Below are positions 26,682 through 35,635 of a stretch of 64,000 nucleotides of DNA, one piece after another. The notes below the pieces were generated by a model. The model made no database searches. It was not told the origin of the DNA and saw nothing but the letters and a program-made list of their open reading frames with translations. The stretch covers positions 41,749-105,748 of the forward strand of contig JALXXC010000010.1 of the NCBI GenBank assembly GCA_025144245.1. The letters run 5' to 3'. This stretch comes from Corynebacterium sp. p3-SID1145 (GTDB lineage Bacteria; Actinomycetota; Actinomycetes; Mycobacteriales; Mycobacteriaceae). The stretch's first letter is position 1. Each line of letters begins with the position of its first letter. A program made the translations under genes and the position numbers.

Positions 26682-27871
26682 TAAGCGTTCTCCGGAACAC
26701 CCTCAGATTGCGCGCTGGTCCACAAGGAGCGAGCCGGGATCTTGCTGCGGTCGGCTCGGTCGGCGTATTTCTTGGCCACGTCCTCCACCTCCTGCAGCAG
26801 GCCCTCCGCGAGCTTGGTCGGTTCGAGGCCCAAGCTCAAGAAGGTGTCGTTGGAGACATGCAGCTCGTTCTCCGCCGATTCCTTGCGGGGGTTGGGCACC
26901 AGCGCGTATTCGGCCCCGGAGATCTCTGCCACGAGCTCGGCGAGGTCGCGGACGCGGTGGGTCTCCGTCATTTGGTTGAAGATCTTGACACGGTCGCCTT
27001 TCGCCGGCGGGTTCTCCAGCGCGAGCTGGACGCACTTGACCATGTCGCGGATGTGGATGAAGGCGCGGGTCTGCCCGCCCGTACCGTGAACGGTGAGCGG
27101 GTATCCGATCGCCGCCTGCATGAGGAAGCGGTTGAGCACCGTGCCGTAGTCGCCGTCGTAGTCGAAGCGGTTGATCAGGCGCTCGTCCCGCTCCGTCTGC
27201 GGGGTGTGCGTGCCCCAGATGATGCCCTGGTGCAGGTCGGTGATGCGCAGCTCGTCATTCCTGGCGTAGTACGCGAACAGGTTCTGGTCCAGCACCTTGG
27301 TGAGGTGGTACACCGAGCCCGGGTTGGTGGGGTAGAGGATCTGCTGGTCGACGAGCTCTTCGCCGTTGTCGACCTTGATGTCCAGGTAGCCCTCCGGGAT
27401 CTTCATGCCGGCGGTCCCGTAACCGTACACGCCCATCGTGCCCAGGTGGACGATGTGGATGTCCAGTCCGGATTCGACCACGGCGACGAGCAGGTTGTGG
27501 GTGGCGTTGACGTTGTTGTCCACCGTGTAGCGCTTGGTCACTGGAGTCTTCATGGAATACGGGGCGGCGCGCTGCTCGGCGAAGTGGATGATCGCGTCGG
27601 GGCGGTACTCGTCGATGAAGGATTTCAGTCCTTCGTAGTCCTGGGCGACATCGATGTTGCGGAATTCGATGGTCTTGCCGGAGACCTCGTGCCATGCGGC
27701 GGTGCGCTCGTCGATGGATGCGATCGGGGTGAGCGATTCCGCGCCCAGTTCCTCGTCGATCCGGCGGCGGGACAGGTTGTCCACGATCACGACATCGTGG
27801 CCGATGTCGGAGAGGTGGAGGGACGCTGGCCAGCCACAGAATCCGTCGCCGCCGAGAACCGCGATTTTCAT
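26681..27871 (-). CDS. UDP-sulfoquinovose synthase-like (SQD1/SqdB) SDR epimerase
   Basis: A 396-residue extended short-chain dehydrogenase. The N-terminus AVLGGDGFCGWPASLHLS and the block SLTPIASIDERTAAW closely resemble SQD1/SqdB, which makes UDP-sulfoquinovose from UDP-glucose and sulfite with bound NAD. Also present are the catalytic Thr in HLGTMGVYG, YHLTK (Tyr-x3-Lys) near residue 189, and HFAEQRAAPYSM, a typical SqdB segment. Start at ATG 27871, preceded by AAAGG. The glycosyltransferase overlaps its stop. Together they look like a minimal sulfolipid headgroup pathway. Plain UDP-glucose epimerase is less likely given the SQD1-type blocks. Confidence 0.87.
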   Translation of the reverse strand: MKIAVLGGDGFCGWPASLHLSDIGHDVVIVDNLSRRRIDEELGAESLTPIASIDERTAAWHEVSGKTIEFRNIDVAQDYEGLKSFIDEYRPDAIIHFAEQRAAPYSMKTPVTKRYTVDNNVNATHNLLVAVVESGLDIHIVHLGTMGVYGYGTAGMKIPEGYLDIKVDNGEELVDQQILYPTNPGSVYHLTKVLDQNLFAYYARNDELRITDLHQGIIWGTHTPQTERDERLINRFDYDGDYGTVLNRFLMQAAIGYPLTVHGTGGQTRAFIHIRDMVKCVQLALENPPAKGDRVKIFNQMTETHRVRDLAELVAEISGAEYALVPNPRKESAENELHVSNDTFLSLGLEPTKLAEGLLQEVEDVAKKYADRADRSKIPARSLWTSAQSEGVPENA

Positions 27872-28013
27872 GTGTCAACCTTTCTATTTCCAAGCTTCTC
27901 GGTCACGTTACCTGGGAACGGGCGATCGCGCCGGGTAAGCGGAAAACGGCCACAGCGCGCGCCAATCCATGTATGTTTCGGGTATGAAATAATACTCGGG
28001 AGACATCATCATC

Positions 28014-29462
28014 GTGGGGGCCGGCCTCGCCGGGCTGGTGGCGGCACACGAAGCGGTCAAGGCGGGACGCCGCGTCGTGTTCGTGGAGCAGGAGAGCCGG
28101 GCGAACCTCGGCGGACAGGCATTCTGGTCGCTGGGCGGCCTGTTCATGGTGGGCACACCGGAGCAGAAGCTCGTGGGGGCGAAGGACTTCGAGGACCTTG
28201 CCTGGGCTGACTGGGAGAATTCCGCGGACTACGACGACGAGGACTACGACCGTTGGCCGCGCGAGTGGGGCCGCGAGTACGTCCGCTTCGCGTCCAACGA
28301 GATGCACGGCTACCTCAAGGATCTGGGGTTGCGCGTGCTGCCGACAGTCGGGTGGGCAGAGCGCGGTTCGGGCGACGCCTCCGGTCACGGCAACACAGTG
28401 CCACGTTTCCACCTGACGTGGGGTACGGGTCCCGAGGTCGTGCGTGTGTTCCGGGAACCAGTCGAGCGTGCGGAGCAGGCGGGCAAAGTCGAGTTCAAAT
28501 TCCGCCACCGCGTCGACGGCATCATCGTCGAGGACGGCCGTGCGGTGGGGGTGAAGGGAGTGAAGCTGGCGGATGACTCAAGTGACCGAGGCGCCGCCTC
28601 GAACAGCGACGAGGTCGAACCTTTCGAACTGCGCGGCGCGGCCGTGGTGATCTCCACCGGCGGCATCGGCGGCAATCTGGCGAAGGTGCGCGAGATGTGG
28701 CCGGAAGACCGCTGGGGGCCGTGCCCGAACGACATGGTCACCGGTGTGCCGGAGCACGTCGACGGTCGCGGAATCGATATCGCGGCGCTCGCCCACATCG
28801 GCAGGACCGGTCACGGGTATTCGTGGTTCATCCTCAACCAGCACATCGCGGACAAGGAATTCATTTTCTCCGGTTCGGAACAAAACCCGGATCTTACCGG
28901 CAAGTCGTTGAAGAAACTCGCGGGCAAGGTAGGGCCGGGCACGCACCCGGCGGTGAAGGCGTTCATGGACAACGGCGTGGACTGGGTCACTGCGGACACA
29001 GTGGAGGACTCGGTACGCAAGATGAACGAACTCGGCTCCGACGGCATAGAGGTCGACGTGGATCTGGTGCGCAAGCAGCTCGTCGAGCGCGATGCGCAAC
29101 TGACCAACAACTTCTCCAAAGATGCGCAGGTCAACTACATCCGCACCGCGCGGAATTTCCTCGGGGACAAGATCGTGCGGTGCGCGGAGCCGCACCGTCT
29201 GCTCGATCCGAAGAAGGGGCCGCTCATCGCGGTGAAGTTGCACGTGCTCACGCGTAAGACGCTCGGCGGGATCGAGACGGACTTGGGCGGTAGGGCATTG
29301 CTTGCCGACGGCTCCGTCTTCCCCGGCCTCTACGCTTGCGGCGAGGCGGCCGGTTTCGGGGGCGGCGGAATGCACGGCAAGAATGCGTTGGAGGGAACCT
29401 TCCTCGGCGGCTGCATCCACTCGGGCAAGCGGGTGGGGGAGCACGCCGCCGCGGATAATTAG
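28014..29462 (+). CDS. FAD-binding dehydrogenase (fumarate reductase/KstD-like), damaged 5' end
   Basis: Flavoprotein of the fumarate reductase/3-ketosteroid dehydrogenase superfamily. The dinucleotide loop GAGLAGLVAA, a VISTGGIGGN segment and the C-terminal FAD block GGRALLADGSVFPGLYACGEAAGFGGGGMHG are clear. The frame also encodes DIII just before the glycine loop, completing the first beta strand, but an in-frame TAA at 27990-27992 follows the only upstream ATG (27984: ATG AAA TAA). The first usable start is GTG 28014, 11 nt after GGGAG, which would remove the strand before GxGxxG. The protein may be inactive or weakly made, or the stop may be a sequencing error. Substrate unknown. Confidence 0.78.
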   Translation: MGAGLAGLVAAHEAVKAGRRVVFVEQESRANLGGQAFWSLGGLFMVGTPEQKLVGAKDFEDLAWADWENSADYDDEDYDRWPREWGREYVRFASNEMHGYLKDLGLRVLPTVGWAERGSGDASGHGNTVPRFHLTWGTGPEVVRVFREPVERAEQAGKVEFKFRHRVDGIIVEDGRAVGVKGVKLADDSSDRGAASNSDEVEPFELRGAAVVISTGGIGGNLAKVREMWPEDRWGPCPNDMVTGVPEHVDGRGIDIAALAHIGRTGHGYSWFILNQHIADKEFIFSGSEQNPDLTGKSLKKLAGKVGPGTHPAVKAFMDNGVDWVTADTVEDSVRKMNELGSDGIEVDVDLVRKQLVERDAQLTNNFSKDAQVNYIRTARNFLGDKIVRCAEPHRLLDPKKGPLIAVKLHVLTRKTLGGIETDLGGRALLADGSVFPGLYACGEAAGFGGGGMHGKNALEGTFLGGCIHSGKRVGEHAAADN

Positions 29463-30682
29463 CGCTGCCAGTGGAGCGCCGCAGTAGCTGCCTGCCCGCG
29501 AAGGCGGTCCTTGTCCTGGTCGGGGATGAGCGAGCCGCCGGTGAGCCACACGAGGTGGGTGGCGGTGTCGGGGACATCGGGAAGACGCCACGGAATGGTG
29601 AGACCTGCGGTGGCTGACGGCTCGGCGATGATGCCGGCGCTCCGCTCCAACCAGTTGACGGCGGCCAGGAAAGTGGTGTCGGAAAGTGTGTGGAAGCCGC
29701 TGACGAGGTGCGCCGCGTGCTCCATCACGAGCGGGGAGGGCCGTTGCACCGCCAGCCCGTCGGCGACGGTCCGGCCGGACAGGCCGTAGTCGGCGCAGGT
29801 GACATCCGGGTTCCCGGTGAATGCGCCGAGCGTCATGCACGGGCTAGCCGTCGGTTCGACGAAATGGCAGGAGACAGCCTCGCCGAAAGCCATCTTCAGG
29901 CCGAAGGTGACTCCGCCTGCGCCGCCGCCGACGCCGCAGGGGAGATAGACGAACAGCGGGTTCTCGGGGGTGAACGTCTGGCCGGCTGCGGCGAACTGCT
30001 CCTTGAGTCGCTGGCCAGCGACGGCGTATCCGGTGAAGAGGCCGAGGGAATTCTCGTCGTCGATGAAGAAAGCATCGCCCGCGCTCTCCCGTGCCGCGGC
30101 CACGGTCTCGGTGAAGAGTCCGCGGTGCTCCACCACAGTCGCCCCACGGGAACGGAGCAGGTCTTTCTTCCACTGCTTCGCGTCCGTCGACATGTGGACC
30201 TCTGTGTCGAATCCGAGCAGGGGGCCGACGGTGCCGATGGACAGCGCCAAGTTGCCGGTCGAGGCGACGGAAAGTCTGCCGTACCGCTGCTCCTCCGCGA
30301 GGCGGAAGACTTCGTGGACGCCGCCGCGGGCCTTGATGGAGCCGCTGATCGGCAGCGAGTCGTCGCGCTTGACCCAGAGCTGGCCAGGTAGATCGCGCTC
30401 CATGAGGCGCGACATGAAGTCCTTGGTCTCAGGAACAGGGGCGAGCTCCGACTCGATGGTGCCGTCGCCGGTCTCTGGGAAATGGTCGGCCACCCAGGGG
30501 GCGAAGCGATCAAATCGGGCGGATGCCTCGTGGACAGCTTCAACCACGTCCGGCGCGAGGGAAGACGAGTCGGGGGTGGGGGTCCAGGAGATCTCGTGCT
30601 GGGCGGACAAGCCGTCGATAAGCGAGAGCGGTGTACGCGTCGGCGGGGTGGGTTGAGCTGGGCGGTCCCAAGGCATGGTCAT
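29459..30682 (-). CDS. dsdA: D-serine dehydratase (D-serine ammonia-lyase)
   Basis: A 407-residue PLP enzyme of the DsdA type that converts D-serine to pyruvate and ammonia. The PLP lysine is in ISGSIKARGG near residue 115, the substrate loop is ASTGNLALSIG, and the phosphate-binding glycine loop is PCGVGGGAGGV. E. coli DsdA is of similar length (about 440 residues). Start at ATG 30682; in-frame ATGs on either side are possible. It is divergent from an MFS carrier gene across 70 bp, and the pair may handle D-serine uptake and breakdown (inference). Confidence 0.92.
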   Translation of the reverse strand: MTMPWDRPAQPTPPTRTPLSLIDGLSAQHEISWTPTPDSSSLAPDVVEAVHEASARFDRFAPWVADHFPETGDGTIESELAPVPETKDFMSRLMERDLPGQLWVKRDDSLPISGSIKARGGVHEVFRLAEEQRYGRLSVASTGNLALSIGTVGPLLGFDTEVHMSTDAKQWKKDLLRSRGATVVEHRGLFTETVAAARESAGDAFFIDDENSLGLFTGYAVAGQRLKEQFAAAGQTFTPENPLFVYLPCGVGGGAGGVTFGLKMAFGEAVSCHFVEPTASPCMTLGAFTGNPDVTCADYGLSGRTVADGLAVQRPSPLVMEHAAHLVSGFHTLSDTTFLAAVNWLERSAGIIAEPSATAGLTIPWRLPDVPDTATHLVWLTGGSLIPDQDKDRLRGQAATAALHWQR

Positions 30683-30752
30683 GGGGATCCATTGTACGAG
30701 TAGCGCAGGTGTAGAGTTACGTGGGTCACATTTCCATGCAGGAGGGAGACAG

Positions 30753-31955
30753 ATGATGAACGCGCAAAAGTCTCGACCGCAGCTGGTCTTCGCCAGTGTT
30801 GTGGCCTTTCTCATCACGGCGGGGTGGTCGGCGAACCACTTCGCCTCCGTCCTGGTGGTCCTACGAGAAAAACAGGACATGTCCACGCTGCTGGTCAACA
30901 GCGCCTACGGGATCTACGCCCTCGGACTGTTTCCGTGCCTGATTGCCGGCGGTCTGGTCGCGGACCGTTTCGGCTCAAGACCCGCGGTGATGGTTGGCGC
31001 GGTGGTGGCGGCGCTGGGAAATATCGCGCTCATGTTTTGGCAGGAGGTTCCGGCCGTTCTGCTCGGCGCGAGGTTCGTCATCGGCCTCGGCGTCGGGCTC
31101 GTGGTCAGCGCGGGCACCGCGTGGGCGGGACGTTTGCGGGGAGCAGCGGGCACGACGCTCGCAGGCATTTTTCTGACCTCCGGCTTCATGCTCGGACCGA
31201 TTGCATCGGGCATCATTGCTCACCTCGTCAGCGCGCATAACGCGATCTACATCCCGTACATCGCGTCGATCCTGCTGTCGTTCGCGGCGGTGGCATTCTC
31301 CGCAATGGTGGGAGACGTGCCGAACACCCGCGAAGTAGTGGTGGAGAAGGAGGAAGAAGAGCAGGGGGTCCGCGCACCCGCGCACGAGCGGTCGGCGAAG
31401 AAGGCGCTGGCCACGGCATTCCCGATGGGGCTGTGGGTGTTCGCGTCGATGACCAGTGCCATCGTTGTGCTGTCCGGGCGTGTGGGGCAGCACTTCGAAT
31501 CCAGCGCATTCCTACCCGGTGTGGCGGCTGTTGTGGCGTTCGGCTCCGGCCTTGTCATCCAGGCGCTCGGGCGGCGCTTCGAGTTCGGGCCGTCCTCCGG
31601 CGTCGTCGGGGCGGTGTGCTCTGCTGTCGGAATGTCGGTGGCGGCGGTCGGCGGGGCGGCTCCGTCGGTGGCGATGTTCGTGGTCGCGTCGATGTTCCTG
31701 GGGCTGGCCTACGGGCTGTGCCTGCGGGAGGGGCTGCTCGACGTGGAGACGTTCAGCCCGCCGGAAAAGCGCGGTGCCGTCATCGGCATCTACTACGTGG
31801 CCACCTACATCGGTTTCGGGTACCCGCCGCTGATCGAGTGGCTCGCTGGTTACGTCGGCCCCTCGTCGCCGTACTGGGTACTGGCGGCGCTGGCCCTGTG
31901 CTCGGCGGTCATCCGCACCGTCCAGATCCGCTCGGGGTACCTGCGGCGCGGCTAA
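30753..31955 (+). CDS. MFS transporter
   Basis: A 400-residue major facilitator with about 12 hydrophobic segments and the MFS loop signature GGLVADRFGSRPAVM between segments 2 and 3. A charged acidic-basic loop (VVVEKEEEEQGV) separates the two halves. Start at ATG 30753, 7 nt after GGAGG. Divergent from dsdA; its stop overlaps the next minus-strand gene by 4 bp. Substrate unknown; a D-amino acid is suggested only by position. Confidence 0.86.
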   Translation: MMNAQKSRPQLVFASVVAFLITAGWSANHFASVLVVLREKQDMSTLLVNSAYGIYALGLFPCLIAGGLVADRFGSRPAVMVGAVVAALGNIALMFWQEVPAVLLGARFVIGLGVGLVVSAGTAWAGRLRGAAGTTLAGIFLTSGFMLGPIASGIIAHLVSAHNAIYIPYIASILLSFAAVAFSAMVGDVPNTREVVVEKEEEEQGVRAPAHERSAKKALATAFPMGLWVFASMTSAIVVLSGRVGQHFESSAFLPGVAAVVAFGSGLVIQALGRRFEFGPSSGVVGAVCSAVGMSVAAVGGAAPSVAMFVVASMFLGLAYGLCLREGLLDVETFSPPEKRGAVIGIYYVATYIGFGYPPLIEWLAGYVGPSSPYWVLAALALCSAVIRTVQIRSGYLRRG

Positions 31956-32413
31956 GGCTCGACGATGAAGGCCACGTTCGTCGTGGCCAGTTCGTGCTCC
32001 CCGGGGCCGGCGGGCAGGGCGCGCAGTTCGGCCTCGGTGTCCCGGGAAACCGGAATGAGCCAGCCCTGGTTCGGGTCGAGGGCGGGCGGGCCGGATGTAC
32101 CCGGCTGGAAGGTCACGGGGCGGGAGTCGGGGGAGGTCAGGCGCAAGGGGGCGTCGATAAGCGCAATACTCCTGAACGCGTCCGCGTCGACGGTGACGAC
32201 CACCATGATGTCGTCCGAGTCCGGGCTGAGATTCGCGGTGTGGACCGACAGGGTGCGCGCGCGGACGACGGCGGTGCGGGTGCGCTTCTTCGCGAAGACG
32301 AGCGCCGCGACGATGACCGGGACCGCGATCAGCATGAAGATGATCACGAGGATGAGGATCGGTTCCCAGATGCTCGTTTGAAAACCGAGATCGCTATTTT
32401 GTGCCCATGACAT
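31952..32413 (-). CDS. Hypothetical single-pass membrane protein
   Basis: 153 residues. One transmembrane helix near the N-terminus (WEPILILVIIFMLIAVPVIV, about 16-38) is followed by a basic KKRTRT stretch and a beta-rich domain of about 110 residues (VVVTVDADAFRSIALIDAP). I do not recognise a family. It is divergent from the BrkB-like gene (49 bp between starts) and may be functionally tied to it. Confidence 0.7.
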   Translation of the reverse strand: MSWAQNSDLGFQTSIWEPILILVIIFMLIAVPVIVAALVFAKKRTRTAVVRARTLSVHTANLSPDSDDIMVVVTVDADAFRSIALIDAPLRLTSPDSRPVTFQPGTSGPPALDPNQGWLIPVSRDTEAELRALPAGPGEHELATTNVAFIVEP

Positions 32414-32462
32414 GGCCCAACCCTACAACGGTGTGGCCCGGACTCCCGATAGTGTGAGACGC

Positions 32463-33626
32463 ATGAGCCAGGAAATTCCGGGTGAGGACACAGAAACCGT
32501 GGTGCACGCGGCGGAATTCGTGCAGCACTACGGTCTCGGGGAGATCGAGGTTCTCGGGCCCCGTCAGGCGCGGCCCGAACCGCTGCGCCGCGGCAACTGG
32601 CTGTCCTGGAAAGCGTGGAAACTCGTGCTCGCGCGCACCGTGTTCGACTTCGGCCCGTTGGCGATCACCGACCGTGGGGCGACGATGACGTATTTCAGCG
32701 TTACAGCTTTCGCGCCGCTGCTCCTGGCGTTCTACTCCCTGGTGACCCTGCTGTTTCCCACCGACGAGGCAGCGCTGCACGAGATGCTCGGCGGACTTAT
32801 CGACGAGGCCGTGCCTGAGACCCTCCGCCCCCAGGCCTTCGAGCTCGTGCTCACCGTGGTGGGCAGCCCCGCGCAGAGCACCGTCGCGCTGGTGCTGTCG
32901 ATCGTGGTGTCGCTGCTGGCGGCGTCCGCGTATGTGCGGGCGTTTTCGCGCTCCACGAATGTCATTTACGGCCGGTCGGAAGGGCGCAACCTGGTGGTGA
33001 CGTGGGTGACCATGTGGGCCATCACGCTGCTGCTCGTGCTCGGACTCATTGTCGTGGTGGCGGCGCTCGTGCTGCGCGAGTCTATCGTTGACGCGGTGTT
33101 CGGCCCCATTGCGGAACCACTCGGGCTCACCGGTGCAGTGAATTACGTGAAGCACATTTTGTTGCCCGTGTGGGAATGGGCGCGGTATCCCGCTGTTGTC
33201 GTGGCGGCGGTCGTGCTCGTGTCGTGCCTGTTCTATTTCGCGCCGAATGTGCGGCCCGGGCGGTACCGGCCGCTCACTGTCGGGGCCATCTTCGCCATGC
33301 TCGTCATCGGCGCCGAGTGGAGTCTCTTCGGTTGGTACCTGTCCACCTTCGGGCTGCGCAGTGCATACGGTGCGTTCGGGACGGTGCTGGCCGTGCTCGT
33401 CGCGGTGTGGTGGATGAATATCCTGCTACTGCTCGGCGTGAAGATCGACGCGGAGATCCTCCGGGCGAAGGAGCTGCAGGCAGGCTACGACTCCGAAGAG
33501 ATGATCCAGGCGGCCCCGCGCGCCCAAGATGCGGTGCTGTGGCAGCGCAAGATCAGCCTGTGGCTCCACCAATTAGCGGAAGAAGTCAAAGAAGATTCGC
33601 GGGCAAAAACACAAAATAGAGGGTGA
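32463..33626 (+). CDS. YihY/BrkB family inner-membrane protein
   Basis: A 387-residue polytopic membrane protein of the YihY/BrkB family (once annotated as RNase BN). After about 75 cytosolic residues come DRGATMTYFSVTAFAPLLL and about six hydrophobic segments, with the family block FYFAPNVRPGRYRPLTVGAI near residue 260 and AVWWMNILLLLGVKIDAEI near the end. Function in bacteria is unsettled. Start at ATG 32463. The two tandem patatin genes follow on the same strand. Confidence 0.88.
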   Translation: MSQEIPGEDTETVVHAAEFVQHYGLGEIEVLGPRQARPEPLRRGNWLSWKAWKLVLARTVFDFGPLAITDRGATMTYFSVTAFAPLLLAFYSLVTLLFPTDEAALHEMLGGLIDEAVPETLRPQAFELVLTVVGSPAQSTVALVLSIVVSLLAASAYVRAFSRSTNVIYGRSEGRNLVVTWVTMWAITLLLVLGLIVVVAALVLRESIVDAVFGPIAEPLGLTGAVNYVKHILLPVWEWARYPAVVVAAVVLVSCLFYFAPNVRPGRYRPLTVGAIFAMLVIGAEWSLFGWYLSTFGLRSAYGAFGTVLAVLVAVWWMNILLLLGVKIDAEILRAKELQAGYDSEEMIQAAPRAQDAVLWQRKISLWLHQLAEEVKEDSRAKTQNRG

Positions 33627-33647
33627 AGTTCCTTAAACTTGTGAACC

Positions 33648-34514
33648 ATGATTGACGCACGCGATACCGCCCTCGTGATTGAGGGCGGCGGAACCCGAAA
33701 CTCGTACACCGCCCCCGCGATCATGAAGCTCATCGAGGAACGTGCGCGATTCGGCTGGGTTGGCGGCGTGTCTGCTGGTGCGATCCACGCCATCAACTTC
33801 TTGTCCGGGGACGCGAAGCGCACCGAGGAAGCATTCACCACCTTCATGGGGCACCCGAAGATCGGCGGTCTGCGCTCGCTCGCGCTCGGGCGAGGTCTGA
33901 TGAACGCGGAGTTCATGTTCCAGGACCGTGGCGGCGAACTGCCGTTCAACCTCGAGGCGTTCAAGGCCAACGAGACCCCGATCCACATCGAGGCAGTGCG
34001 CGCTGACACCGGCGAATCTGTCGTGTGGCAGAACGCGGACCTGCAGGACGAGGACACTATCAACCTGGTCATGCGCGCTTCCTCCACGATGCCGATGCTC
34101 ATGCCGATGGCGAAGATCGACGGTGTGCCCTACGTTGACGGCGCGCTCGGCGACGACGGCGGCTTGCTCGTTGGGGCGGCTGAGCGCGCCGGATTCACCA
34201 AACTCCTCGTGCTGGCCACGAAGCCGCGGGATTACGTCCGTGAGCCAGTGAACCGTCCCGCCATGATCCGCCGCATGTTCCCGAAGTACCCGGACGTAGC
34301 CCGCCGCACCATCGGCCGACCGGATGCCTATAACAAGGCCAAAGCCCGCATCGACGAGTTGACGGAGCAGGGCAACGCCTATGTCTTCTACCCGGAGCAA
34401 ATGATGGTGGAAAATGCCGAGTTCAAGGTGCCCAAACTGCAGAAGAATTTCGCCGCGGGCAAGGAGCAGTTCGACCGCGAATGGGGCGCGATCAAGGAGT
34501 TCCTCGAGAACTAA
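33648..34514 (+). CDS. Patatin-like phospholipase, copy 1
   Basis: A 288-residue patatin-fold hydrolase. The oxyanion loop is IEGGGTRNSYTAPAI near residue 10, the nucleophile elbow is GVSAG near residue 42, and the catalytic aspartate is in YVDGALGDDGG near residue 162, giving the Ser-Asp dyad. No signal peptide, so it acts in the cytosol on acyl lipids. It resembles the single-domain YjjU/DUF6363-like subgroup. A close paralogue follows after 27 bp. Confidence 0.88.
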   Translation: MIDARDTALVIEGGGTRNSYTAPAIMKLIEERARFGWVGGVSAGAIHAINFLSGDAKRTEEAFTTFMGHPKIGGLRSLALGRGLMNAEFMFQDRGGELPFNLEAFKANETPIHIEAVRADTGESVVWQNADLQDEDTINLVMRASSTMPMLMPMAKIDGVPYVDGALGDDGGLLVGAAERAGFTKLLVLATKPRDYVREPVNRPAMIRRMFPKYPDVARRTIGRPDAYNKAKARIDELTEQGNAYVFYPEQMMVENAEFKVPKLQKNFAAGKEQFDREWGAIKEFLEN

Positions 34515-34541
34515 TCCGCGGTTCTACCTAGAATCGTCCGC

Positions 34542-35408
34542 ATGATCGACGCCACCGACACCGCTTTAGTCATCGAGGGTGGCGGGATGCGCAATTCCTA
34601 CACCGCGCCGGCGATCGTCCGCCTGATCGAGGAAGATGTCCGTTTCGGCTGGGTCGGGGGAGTCTCAGCGGGTGCGGCGCACGCGGTGAATTACGCGTCG
34701 CGGGATGCGCACCGGGCGAAGGAGTCGTTCACGAATTTCGTTGCGCACCAGAAATTCGGCGGGTGGGTCTCGCTCGCCCGCGGCAACGGCTATTTCAACG
34801 CGGAGTTCATCTACGAAGGGTCCAACGATATTTTGCCGTTTGACTGGGAGACCTTCGACGCCAACCGCGACACTGAGGTGCACATCGAGGCCGTACGCGC
34901 GGACACCGGCCACACTGTGACGTGGAACCGCAAGGACCTCCATTCAACGAAGCTCATCGGGCAAGTCACCCGCGCTTCGTCGACGCTGCCGAAGGTCATG
35001 CCCATGGGCAGCATCGACGGCATCCCTTACGTCGACGGTGCGCTCGGGGTATCGGGAGGCTTGCTTATCGACGCCGCACTCAACGCCGGCTTCTCCAAAT
35101 TCCTCGTCCTGGCCACGAAGGAGCGGGATTACGTCCGCCCCGACAACACCAGGCCGATTGCGACGCGACGGCTGTTCACTAAGCATCCTGCGGTAGCGGA
35201 AGCGTTGATCGCGCGCCCGCCGCGCTACAACGCTTCCAAGGACAAGATCTTGGAGCTGGAAAAACAGGGCAAGGCCAAAGTTCTTTTTCCCGATGCCATG
35301 AGCGTGGACGCTTCGGAGCGCAACGTGGGCAAGCTCAACGCCAACTATCTGCTGGGCAAAGCGCAGATGGAGCGCGAATGGGACGGGTGGATGGACTTCC
35401 TTGCGTGA
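34542..35408 (+). CDS. Patatin-like phospholipase, copy 2
   Basis: Same length (288 residues) and the same motifs as the preceding gene: IEGGGMRNSYTAPAI, GVSAG, and YVDGALGVSGG. The two align without gaps over most of their length and clearly arose by tandem duplication, with divergence in the middle third. The conserved dyad suggests both are active. Contains a GCTTATCGACG copy at 35063-35073. Confidence 0.88.
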   Translation: MIDATDTALVIEGGGMRNSYTAPAIVRLIEEDVRFGWVGGVSAGAAHAVNYASRDAHRAKESFTNFVAHQKFGGWVSLARGNGYFNAEFIYEGSNDILPFDWETFDANRDTEVHIEAVRADTGHTVTWNRKDLHSTKLIGQVTRASSTLPKVMPMGSIDGIPYVDGALGVSGGLLIDAALNAGFSKFLVLATKERDYVRPDNTRPIATRRLFTKHPAVAEALIARPPRYNASKDKILELEKQGKAKVLFPDAMSVDASERNVGKLNANYLLGKAQMEREWDGWMDFLA

Positions 35409-35635
35409 CCTCTTCGTGACACGATGCCTATGAAATTTTGAGGAAGAAGCTGTTGTGGCGGAAAGTGCAGCGCGTGCGTCCAGAGAAAACTCAAAGTCTG
35501 CGAGCTGCGACGTTAATGATCTTGTGCTCTGATCTGACAGTTGTAGCGTGAGTTTCACCGCGGTGATCGGAAAGTAAATCCAACGACAGCCCCCGGCAAA
35601 ACAGCAAAACAGCGAACACGTGGGACAGAAAGCGT

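Noticed and set aside
26708-28210. 500-residue plus-strand frame opposite the UDP-sulfoquinovose synthase-like gene
   Set aside because: Shadow of the minus-strand gene in G+C-rich DNA; Val/Asp/His-rich with no recognisable motif.
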